Shown: positions 1-10,385 of the stretch, piece after piece
Numbering within the stretch: position 1 is the first letter of the stretch
How the letters are laid out: every line of letters begins with the position of its first letter
DNA from: Epichloe hybrida
Lineage: Eukaryota; Ascomycota; Sordariomycetes; Hypocreales; Clavicipitaceae
NCBI GenBank assembly: GCA_019022495.1
Contig: JAFEKR010000002.1
Coordinates: 5,642,001 to 5,706,000, forward strand
Length of the DNA stretch: 64,000 nt
Direction: 5' to 3'
Translations under genes and position numbers: made by a program
Notes under the pieces: generated by a model
Databases searched by the model: none
Seen by the model: only the letters and a program-made list of their open reading frames with translations
What the model was told of the DNA's origin: nothing

Positions 1-85
1 ATTAGATTTGGAATTCCTAGATAGCAATTTTACATTATTATCTTCTCTTCTACTCTCTCTTTGCCTCCGTCTGCATTATTTTACA
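1..85 (+). repeat. 3' tail of the copia 5' LTR
   Basis: Bases 1-85 align without gaps to 5833-5917, the end of the 3' LTR. There are six differences (positions 1, 30, 36, 52, 77, 81), all transitions with A or T in this copy. The LTR ends in ...TTACA at 85. It is followed at once by GGTTATAAGCC, a plausible primer-binding site derived from an initiator-tRNA complement. The rest of the LTR lies outside the window. Confidence 0.85.
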
Positions 86-3000
86 GGTTATAAGCCTAGC
101 GCTTATAATTATGCCCTTACCTTTCTTTTTATTTTTCCCTTTTATCTAACTATTATAGTCTTATATATAATCACATATCTTTTCCTAATATCTTATTAAA
201 GTAAATTACTTAACTTACAGGGTAGCACAAAGACCTTTTCCCTTACCTAAAACTAATAACACTATATAAGTTAAGATTAGATTAATTATAATTTAGCTTC
301 CTTTTATATATATAAAGCTATAAAAATTTTATATAACTAGGAATTAAATACATAACCTTTATGTATTATTTTCCTAATTTATAAGTATAATAATTTTTCT
401 CTAAGCTATAAACTTACACATTGCTTAACACTATATAATCTTTTATAATATATATAAAAAGTTAATCCCTTCTAGGTAAATCTTAGTAAATAGTAAGCTA
501 GGATAAGATATTCCTTATAGAATTACCTTAGGTACCTAAAACTAATAATCTAGATTTATTACCTTCTAAGGTAAAGTAGTATATAGTAAAGTAAGTAAAG
601 TAAGTATAGTAAATTCTAGGTAAAGCATTACCCTTTAACTAGGCTAAGGTAAAATATTTTAGGGTATTTAAAAACACCTTTTAGGCTACTTATATTCTTA
701 ACTTTATATCTCTATGCGTTAGCGGCTATATAGTAATTTAATCCTTAGAGAGCTACTACTATAACTCCTATTAGACTAAATTAATAATAATTAGTATTAA
801 ATACGTATAGTAATAGGAGTACGCGAATTCTAATATATAACCCTACCCTTTCTTTCCTTTTATTATAGCTAATAACACAGGTGCTTCTAGTACTATTCTA
901 GCTACCTAACCTAATCTAACTAAACTTAATAATATTACTAAGGCGTGGTATATAAGGACTATAGTTATTACTTCTCTTAAAGGGGCTAAGAACTTTAAGG
1001 AATAGGAGATCTTAATCTAAATGTAAGTCTATATTATATAGCTTACACTATATTTAACTAGAGTGACTTTATAGTCTTAAGAGACTAATAAGTATTATAC
1101 TATTCTCTTTTCTATTATATAGTAAAGCCTCTCTTTATAAGTCTAAAAGAATTTAATATATATAAGATAGACTAATATAATACTAGTTACTAATATAATA
1201 TAATTAATTAAAAGCGATTGTGGCTTTAAGGCTAATTTAGCTATTATTAAGCTACTATAATAGTTCTCTTAATTAAAGAGAGCTAATTTCTTTATAATAA
1301 GAGCTTAGCTAGACTATTACTAAAACCTTTAGAACTAGATCTATAAGATTAAAAAGATTCCTAATATTATTTAGGTGTTATAGATAATTAAAGCTATTAA
1401 AGGTTTAATGCCTAATATTTATAACGCTTAGAAAATTAAGGGATTCTCTAAATCTAAGCTTATAAAGGAAGGTATGCTTACCTATTTAATATATAAAGCT
1501 AATAAGCCTTAGAAGGACTAAAAGGTTAACTTTAATACCTAATAAAAGAATAATAAGGATAATGCTAATATAAAAGGCAAAGGTAAAGCTCTAATAAAGA
1601 AGAATAAAACCTTTAAGACTATTAAGCTAAATTATAGTTATTTAATCTCTCTAGGATAACCTATTTATTTAAAGGATAATTACTAAAAGCTTTATCTAGA
1701 GAAAAAGCCTAACTTAATAAAGAAAAAAGGCAATATAACTATAACCACTACTATAACTACCTCTCCTAATATTATTACTATAGGAAGCAATCTCTCTCTT
1801 ATAGTAATTAACTAGGACTATTCCTTTTAAATAATAGTAAATTACCTTATAAAGGAAGACTATATTATTAACTTTAGATATAATACTTATATATTTAATA
1901 TAACTAAATAGTTTACCTATTTAAACACTAATATAGTTACTAGACTAATAACATTAAGTAATAGAGAATAACTTAATATTAAAGGTATTAGTAATATTAA
2001 ACTCCCTATTAGCGAAGGCTATCTAGAACTTTCTAATGCCTAATAGGCACTAAAGGCTAAAGTTAATATAATTTCACTAGGTCTTCTTAAGTAAGGAGGT
2101 ATTATTATAGATAGATTTAAAGATTAATTAATCTTAAAGTTAATAGGCAATGCTATTGCTTCTTATAATTAGAAGTCTAATGTTTTAATATTAATTCTTA
2201 GGGAGAAAGAACCTTAATTTAATTTTATAGCCCTATTAAGCAAATCTATTACTAAGAAAGTGAAATTTAGCCTCTTATATAAAAGACTTAGGTATATAGG
2301 GAAAGAACAAATTATACTAGCCTATAAAGAAGTAGGAATTATAATTAACCCTACCTCCTTAATTAACTTCTAGTGCTTAGCTTGCCTTTTATTAAAGGCC
2401 CCTTAAATAATTTATTAAGAAGACTTTAATAATATAACTACTTTCCTTTCTTATGTATTCTAGGACTTTATTAAATATAAGCCTAAAGGCTTTAGAGGGA
2501 AAAAGCACTTATTATATATAATTAATGCTTATACACGCTTTTACTAGGTAATCCTAACTATTAATAAAGCTAGCGTAGTTAAAGTAATTTAAGCTTAGAA
2601 GACTACTATTAAAAATATAAGTAGTAGCTTTACTATTAAATACTTCTATATAGATAATATAACTAAATTCCTTAGAGAGAAGTTTAAACTCTTCTATTAG
2701 AAAGAAGGAATTATCTATTAAACTAGCGCTCTATATATTCCTACCTATTAAGGCCTTATTAAACGCGCTAGCTAAACCCTTATAAAGATAGTATAATCCT
2801 TAATAATTAAAGCTAAATTACTAGAGCTTCTCTAGCTATATGCTATAAAGTATATAGCTAAAATTACTAATCTCTTGCTTATATATAGGAATAAGGATAA
2901 TTAGTCTCCTTAGTAAGTATTATTTAATATCCTAGGCCTTAAAAATAATGCCTTAATTTAACACTTACGCACGTGGGGATATATTGCGTATGTACACATT

Positions 3001-3697
3001 CCTAACGAACGTTATGTTTAATCATAGAAGATAGCGCTATAAGCTAAGAAAGGTTAACTTATAGGCATAGATAGCCCTAAATATTACCTTTACGAAGTTT
3101 AGATCCCTAAAGATTAGAGGATTATACGTGTAAGGGATATATGCTTTAATGAGAATATGCCTATGCTTACTAAATTTAAGGCTAATAAGACTATCTATAT
3201 CGCGGACCTTATTAACCCTTCTTTTGCTAAAGAAAGCTATTATATTATTAACGTTTTACCTATAGAAAAACCTCTTCCCTAGCCTATTAGTAATATTAAA
3301 TAGAAGAAAGTCTATTTTATAAATACCCCTTTAGTTTCCTTAGAAATAAATAAGAATTACTACTCTTTTAAGGAGAAAGATAATTCTCTTACTAGGACTA
3401 AGCCTTTACTATCTTAGAGCTCTCTTTTAATGCCCTCTAAGAGTCCTCCTTAAAGGGACTTTATAAGCTAATAATAATAAATTATTAAAGAGAATGCTAT
3501 TCTCCTAAGGCATTAGCCTAGGGCCTTCCTAGATAAAGAAGCTAAAGCTAATAATAATGCTATTATTTAATAATAACTTAAACTAGAACCTAAGCCTCTA
3601 AGATAATCTCTTTAATCTAATACACATTAAGATTACCTTAATATTATAATATTAGGCAAGAAGAAAGCCCTTCCTCTAGGATCTTATTAATCAAACC

Positions 3698-3869
3698 TGT
3701 CATGGTCTAGCCCTAAGGGCTAATCGCGGGTGCCTGCGCCACCATGTGGGTTTGACCCCAATTCCGTTGCGCCATAAGGCAACAAAAGAATACGCATTGC
3801 ACAAGTCATCATTTACTTGTACAATTGACACCTATATTGCTAGGTCTAGGCAAAGCCTAGATCATCACA
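3698..3869. mobile_element. Un-RIPped solo-LTR-like insertion with 5-bp TSD
   Basis: A 172-bp block of balanced base composition sits inside the AT-rich copia element. It starts TGTCATGG and ends ATCATCACA, so both strands read TG...CA. The ends form an imperfect inverted repeat (about 12 of 15 bases). AAACC occurs immediately before (3693-3697) and immediately after (3870-3874), a perfect 5-bp target-site duplication as made by LTR-retroelement integrases. No coding capacity. Best read as a solo LTR (orientation unknown) that inserted after the host element had decayed; a short non-autonomous element is the alternative. Confidence 0.75.
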
Positions 3870-5646
3870 AAACCTCGCGATTTATTATTATAATAATAAC
3901 CTATATAATAATAAAGTGAAGGAAATCACTACCTTATATGCATTCCTAATGCTTAAAGTAGCTAATATAGCTAACATAAAGATTAATATTCTATTTAATT
4001 AGTATAAGGCTAAAGCTATAGATAACTATTATAACTTTTAGAGACTTACTAAAAAGAAGGAACTTCTAAAAATTAATAAAAAGAACTACTAGGACCTAGT
4101 CTTTACTCCTAAAGATATAAAGATCTTTAATAGCTAATAGGTTTACACTATAAAGTACCTAATTAATCTTAACCTATATCTAAAGGTAAGATAGGTTATA
4201 AGAGAAAACTAGAATCTAGAGGTCTTTAGTAATAAGGACCTTTACGTAGTAGTAGTGCACTTAGTTTCTTTATAAGTGTTTTATACACTTATTACTACCT
4301 TTAACTATAATTAGTAGTAATATAATATTATAAATACCTTCCTTAATACTAAAGTATAAGGAGATATTTATATTAAATAACCTTATAGCTACTTAGATAG
4401 TATAACTAGAGTCTATAAGCTTAAAAGAGCTCTCTATAGCTTACTTATTTCTTCTCTTTAGTGGCTAGATAATATTACTAAGGAACTTAAATAGTAAGGC
4501 TTTAAGAGGCTATTAAGCAAACTCTATATTTTTTAATGTAATAACATTATACTTCTTCTATATATAAATAATATAATTATCGTAGGAAAGACCTTTATAA
4601 TTATTATAAATATTATTAAGGAATTATAGAAACACTATAAATTAAAGCATTTAGGTAATGTTAAGCTATTTCTTAGCATTAAATTCATTTATAATCATAC
4701 TAATTACACTATGCTTCTTTACTAAAGGCTTTATATATAGACTATTATAAAGAAATTTAATATTAATAACCTTAACGCTTTAAACGTTCCTTAGCTTCTA
4801 AAGACTATTATTTTAGCTAATTAGAAAGAGCTTAATATAGTCTATAACCTCTCTAACTAGGCAAAATAAACAGGAAGCTTTAACTAGCTTTTAGTATTTA
4901 CATAACCTAATATTACATTTATAGTTAATTAACTTTATAGTGTGAATTTCGCACTAAAGCAAGTATATATAGATCTTAAGAAATACCTTTAGTAATACCT
5001 TATAGGAGTAGATAATTTAGGAATTATTCTTAGAGAATATAGTTTTTTAGACCCTAAATTAATGCTTTAAGTAAAGGGATTTAGTAATGCCTCTCTTACT
5101 AATAACCTAGATATAAGATATTTAATTACAGGGTATATTATAACCCTTGCTAGAGAATGTATCCTTTAGTAGTTAAAGAAATAAACTCTTATAGCCCTTA
5201 GCTTTATAGAAGCTAAATTTATTAACCTTACGCTAACTAGCCTCTTAATGCTCTAAGTCACGAAGCTTCTTAACGATTTTAGTATTAAGTAATTATAACT
5301 ATTATTACTATTTACTAATAGCTAGAACGCAAAAGCTAACGTGCTTAATAAGAAGTATAAAGGACAAACTTATTATATTAATCTATAGTATAAATAGATT
5401 ATATAGAAAGCTTATTAAGGGGAATTTTATCTTTAATAAATTAGGACTAAACAAATAATTACTAACGGATTTACAAAAGGTCTAGAACGCGTTAAATATA
5501 GTGATTTTATCCGCCTTCTTCGCATAATAAAGGCTAAGGACTTTGTGTAAAAGAATGTTTTTCTTTTTAGAGGCCTTAAATTGCCTTATTTTCTTACTTT
5601 TCCTTTTCTTCTTTACATTAGTAGCTAGATATGCTGCTAGGGGCGG

Positions 5647-5917
5647 TGTTAAGGATATTCACAGCCTCACATCGTAGCCTTAGATATTAGGCATTACTCT
5701 TGTTATCCCCTCTTCGTTTAACGATGCAGCTTCCTGTATCGCGTTTAATATCGTGGTTTATCGCAGGCTTCGTTTGAAGACCTAGATTCATTACTTATAG
5801 ATTTGAAGCTTATAAGCTTCCCTTTTCTCTCTGTTAGATTTGGAATTCCTAGATAGCAATTCTACATCATTATCTTCTCTTCTGCTCTCTCTTTGCCTCC
5901 GTCTGCATCATTCTACA
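5647..5917 (+). repeat. Copia 3' LTR (271 bp)
   Basis: Begins TGTTAAGG right after a purine-rich tract (AGGGGCGG, a polypurine-tract candidate) and ends TTCTACA, giving the TG...CA ends of an LTR. The last 85 bp repeat bases 1-85. Many CpA/TpG dinucleotides remain, so it is much less decayed than the element's interior. The LTR ends exactly where gene-like GC-rich DNA starts. Confidence 0.85.
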
Positions 5918-5961
5918 GTTCGGAGAAGGAAATCGACCCTGGTTTATAGTTCCAGTCCTGG

Positions 5962-6084
5962 TCAAAAGGACTTGGCCAACGGCAGATTGTGCACATATTT
6001 TAGATTGCGATTGTCTTTCTGAGGGGCGTTGACGGCCATGGCAAGGCCGGACATGACGAGGGCAACCAGAGCGGTGATCTTCAT
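5962..6084 (-). CDS. Small secreted-protein-like ORF next to the copia LTR, possibly truncated
   Basis: The minus-strand ATG at 6084 opens a 40-residue frame. It begins with a good signal peptide: M-K-I-T, a hydrophobic core, and an A-M-A cleavage-like site near residue 17. A short polar tail follows and the frame stops 45 bp before the copia LTR edge. No family is recognised. Fungal small secreted proteins are usually longer and often have introns, so the 3' part may have been cut off or displaced by the retrotransposon. It could also be a chance ORF. The signal-peptide character is the only real support. Confidence 0.35.
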   Translation of the reverse strand: MKITALVALVMSGLAMAVNAPQKDNRNLKYVHNLPLAKSF

Positions 6085-7161
6085 ACTGGAATCGGCCTGA
6101 AGCTGAAGTGCTGAAGGGGTTTCCTGAAGGGTTTGAATGGTGCTGCACTGCTGGAGGCCCATGGCATTTATACATACATTTATAGTGTCTGGTCCGGAGT
6201 ACAGAGAACTACACCCACTGTAGTACGGGCGGGTGAGCGCTGGGCATATTATCACCGCACCATCACACCACCACCGCCGGTGACACCACCCACCGCACCA
6301 CCGCACCACCACTCCTCCACTCCTCCAGAGCCTCCAGACCACCAGACCCACCAACAACCGGCTTCCTTCCTGTATGTACATACAAGTGCCCGGTGATGGC
6401 GTGTTGGCCCATGCCTCCATAGGAATGGGCCGAGATTCTGCCCGATGCACCACCCCGTGGAACCAGCGAATGCACGTTACATCGATAGATGCGTGCACCA
6501 CACCACACTGCCTGGGTGCCTGGGGCACGCAGGGGCAGAGCGACTTCGGCCTATTAGGAGAGGAGAGAAGAGGGCTTCTTCTTCCCCTTCACAGAGTGAG
6601 CAGTCAGCAGTCAGCAGTCAGCACCGAGTATATCCAAACGCTTCGTGAGTCCGTGACCATCACACCAACTTGCAAGACGAGGCGGCGCGCATCGCGATAT
6701 ACATACCGAGTACGGATCCGTACTCCTGGCCCTTGATGAGCGCAAAACAAGAAACAGACGTCGTCGTCCACGAAGCGACCCTTGGACCAATCAGCACGCC
6801 GCAATGCGCAGCACTCCAGGGCCAACCCCCCCCCCTTCCCCTCCCCTTCGGCATCACGTTCAATATGATGTGCCCCCGCAGCTATACCCTCCGGAGTCCG
6901 GGTTGCGGACGAGTTCTGGTCTGATGTCTGATGCCATCTGGCACTTGGCACTTGGCGTTTTCCCAGACGTCCTTCGCCTATGTACGGACCACGGAGTACA
7001 TTACATGCTATTCGCGCATTCGAATCTTTGTCTCGTCGATTTCATTGCCTGGCCCTCCCCATTTCGGCGGGAAGTTGAAGAGTCTCGCATCGAATCGCCA
7101 AGTTGCATCTGCGTAGAACGAACGCGCTAGCCTGCAGCAAACTACGCATGCCATTGCCATT
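6085..7161. other. Intergenic region upstream of the sugar porter
   Basis: No convincing gene. It contains a CCACC-rich low-complexity stretch (about 6262-6352) and an 18-bp perfect palindrome at 6708-6725 built from TACGGA/TCCGTA. The 3' half should hold the promoter of the sugar porter. No clear TATA box was recognised. Confidence 0.5.
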
Positions 7162-9081
7162 ATGCCTTCTATCGCCACCGAAATGTTTGAACCTGCCAAG
7201 GACACCGGGGCTTTCGAAATCAAACCAGCCGGCGACCATGGCGTCACTGTCACTGCGGCCGGGCCGTCCCGCAGTCGACGCATTGACCAGACTCGCGACA
7301 TTATCGAAATGGAGCATGAGCTGGGCTTCTGGAAAGCGGTTCAAATGTACCCGCAAGCGACCTTCTGGGCCATGTTCTTCTGTATCGCCGTCGTCATGGC
7401 TGGCTTCGATGCCCAAATCATAACATCCTTCTACGCACTTCCAGCTTTCCAGCGCAAGTATGGGGACGATCTAGGTCAGGGCAACTACGAAATAGCCGCG
7501 CCTTGGCAGACTGGCCTGGGAATGGGCAATCCAATTGGCCAAGTCCTCGGAGCTCTTGTGAGCAGCTACCCATTGCACTACCTTGGTCGCCGGAGAACCC
7601 TAGCCATCTGCTGTTGCTGGTCTATCGGCTTCGTTTTTATTCAATTCTTTGCAACATCTATGGGCATGCTATGCGCCGGCGAGATGCTCGGAGGGATCGC
7701 CTACGGATTTTACGTCGTCATCGCGCCGACGTATGCTTCAGAGGTCTGCCCTCTTGCTCTCCGAGGTTTCCTGACCACATCAGTCAATCTTGCCTTTGTC
7801 ATCGGCCAGTTCATCGCCCAGGCTTGCGCTGCCGGGGTCGAGCAACGGCTTGATGAGTGGGCGTACAAAATTCCATTCGTGAGTCTGCGTTTTGCACAGT
7901 CGCCTCATCACGAAAGCCGATGAGTGGCTAACGAAACATGCTCGTCTGGACCGTCTAGGCTATCCAATGGGTCTGGCCGGCAGTCCTGCTGGCAGGATTG
8001 CCCTTTGCCCCCGAAAGTCCTTACTGGCTTGTCCGTCGCGGCAGGATAGAGGAAGCTCGTCAGGCGCTTCTTCAGCTTACGTCTAGCAGGAACCGTCCGG
8101 ATATTGACAAGCTCTTGTTCGGTATTGAGCAAACCGACTTGCTTGAGCGCGAGTTTGCCACCGATACAACGTACCGGGACTGCTTCAAGGGCGTGAACCT
8201 CGTCAGAACCGAGATCTCTGTCATGGTGTATCTGATCCAAGTCATCGGAGGAAACCCGTTGATTGGGTATGCAAACTTTTTTTTCGAGCAGGCTGGGCTC
8301 AGTTCATCTGATGCATTCAGTAGTAAGTGTTTTGATTGCCACGAAGTAGCCTTCACAGCGACAACTTGAGAGAGTATTCGGGCTAAATGGCGGCCTCAAC
8401 AGTGGGTGTCGGAAACACGGCCCTCGGCTTTGTCGGAACTATAATCTCTTGGCCCTTGATGAACTACGTGAGTGTCCTCCAACAAGGAAGGAAGGGGGCA
8501 AGGAAGGAAGGGGGGGAGGGCGGGTGTTCTCGGCGCGAATTTGGCTGACAGTCTCCCAGTTTGAATTCGGTCGTCGCACTATTTATAACTCAGGCATGGT
8601 CATCATGACGGTCCTCCTGTTCGTCATTGGATTCTTAAGCCTACCGAAAGACAGCAAGGGAGCCATATGGGCAATGGCGTCGCTGATGGACTTGTGGACC
8701 TTTATCTACCAGATGACTGTTGGACCTATTTGCTTCGTCGTCATCTCCGAGATCTCAGCTACTCGACTGCGAGAGCGAACCATTGCCATCGCCACAGCCG
8801 TCCAGGCAGGTGCCAGCATCGTCTTCACCATCGCGATGCCCTACATGCTGAACAGCAAGGAGGCAGATTGGGGGGGCAAAGCCGGCTTCTTGTTCGGGGC
8901 CATCAGTATCGTCTGTCTAGTGTGGTGTTACTTCCGATTGCCCGAGAGCCGGAACAGGACGTACGAGGAATTGGACATGCTGTTCCAGCGACGAGTACCG
9001 GCCCGCGAGTTCAAGAGGTACGATCTATTGTCCGAGGTTGATGACGCGCGCGAGGATGAGCAAAGAGTATGCACTCCTTGA
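7162..9081 (+). CDS. MFS sugar porter, maltose/alpha-glucoside permease type
   Basis: Four exons (7162-7878, 7959-8322, 8403-8467, 8560-9081) splice in phase to a 555-aa protein. The introns are 80, 80 and 92 bp with GT-AG ends and CTAAC/CTGAC-like branch points. The protein has a cytoplasmic N terminus of about 70 residues, then 12 likely membrane helices. Sugar-porter hallmarks include G-R-R-R/K after TM2 (L-G-R-R-R-T-L), P-E-S-P-Y-W-L after TM6, F-G-R-R-T near TM8 and the P-E-S-R-N-R-T exit motif. A-P-W-Q-T-G-L in TM1-2 resembles the fungal MAL permease branch. Expected role: proton-coupled uptake of maltose or a related alpha-glucoside at the plasma membrane; substrate is inferred from family only. 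An out-of-frame upstream ATG at 7148 overlaps the start. Confidence 0.9.
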
Positions 9082-10385
9082 TGGGGCAGTGCATTGAGAA
9101 GGCGGAACCGGAGGGTTTAGTTGGAGGAATTTTATGTCTTTGTTTTCTTAACGCGAGTCAGGGTCACCCGATGACGCCGATGCTTGAGCCTTAAACGTAA
9201 GAAAGCAGATGCATTTAGAGAGTGAACTGGGGCATGCACTCGCAAAGCCTCTTTCAAACAGGATTACACTTTCGCTTGTTCTCTTCTGCTTTGACCGGCA
9301 CGTGTCCAGGGAATGAATGGGTCTGTGAGAGATGATTAAGAATGACCGGTCCTATTAGGCAGTTGGCGCTGCAAAGATGCAAGTTGATTGGTGCGGCTAA
9401 TTTCCGGGGTCGCATGCATGCATACATTGTACAAGAAAAAAAAAAAAAAAAAAAAAAAAAAAACACCTCCAACGCACACTAAAATGATTTGCGGCTGGAA
9501 CACCTCCGACATGCATCCTAGTCAAATCTACATCCACTCACTGCACGTGAACTTGATAATGAGCGACACATGACAAGATGGACACTTTTCATTCGCACCA
9601 CATGATGGGTCGAGCTTTGAGATGACGTACAGGAACTTCAGGCATGAATGGCTCACGAGGCTCTTTTCCTTTCAAGCGAGCCTCCCGGGATGGAACATGG
9701 TTTCCACAGAGGGCATCGCCTTGACGGCACCTTTCGTGTTCGCCACGTCAACCAACTCGCAAGGTGGCCGGCCTTGGTCAAATTTATCCCGAAATGACGG
9801 GTCGACCACCCCACCCCTTCTATACTCTTGTGGAAAGAAACAGGAACAGGAAAGAATGGTTGCACTGCGGTCGTCGATTCAGAACTCAGTTCCAGGCTCG
9901 AAATGTCGAAACTCGTGCAACTCGTGCATGGATGGATGGATTACTGCAAGACCATGGGCCAAGCTGAGAATGGCATTGGCCAGAGGATACACCCCGTTCG
10001 TGTCTGCGTCGATTTCCTTCCCCTGGCCGGCTGAGAACATGCCTGTCAGAACCAGAAATACTCGCTTGTCTACGTGCTCCGCGGCGTTTCGCTGTCCGAG
10101 AAGGGGGGATTTGTTCTGCAGAGATTCCGACGGCGCCTGTCGGGCTGAAGCCGGATTTTGAATGAAGGGCACACTGTTGTGCGTGCACTGACGATGTCGA
10201 TGTCGGGATGAGTGAGACACATGGGTTTTCAAATCACGGCTCACCAGGTGTAGTAGTGCATTGTTTTTTACTGAAAAGATCTGGGTATATTCGCTCAGTC
10301 TGCACGCCTGCGCCTCGGGTCCATCTTATTACTCTCCATGTCTGGCTGCGAGGGGAGAACCTGGGTATCCGCCACCCATTAACCG
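9082..10385. other. Intergenic region with A29 tract
   Basis: Between the sugar porter and the end of the convergent repeat-protein gene. It has an uninterrupted run of 29 A at 9436-9464. ORFs of 120-180 codons overlap on both strands around 9620-10,240. None resembles a known family and none has a clear gene structure, so none is called. Confidence 0.5.

Larger units (their letters stand above)
1..5917 (+). mobile_element. RIP-decayed Ty1/copia LTR retrotransposon (5' end outside window)
   Basis: AT-rich, full of TAA/TAG stops, and CpA/TpG are rare, as expected after RIP. Copia landmarks appear on the + strand in the order integrase, RT, RNase H. An integrase core remnant (D-N...F...E-K-F) lies near 2646-2770. 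The RT motif V-Y-K-L-K-R-A-L-Y lies at 4411-4440. The catalytic Y-V-D-D box at 4561-4572 has become Y-I-N-N, because G-to-A changes turned Asp into Asn. The RNase H signature (S-x-A-S-L-x-x-x-L-D-x-R) lies near 5078-5137. Integrase before RT is diagnostic of copia rather than gypsy. No long ORF survives, so the element is dead. It is interrupted at 3698-3869 by a younger insertion. Confidence 0.9.

Noticed and set aside
9622..10244. Long overlapping ORFs (180 codons on +, 121 on -) between the sugar porter and the repeat gene
   Set aside because: Both strands are open over the same GC-rich DNA, no splice model or domain was found, and neither looks like a known family. The minus frame has somewhat better codon use but not enough to call.
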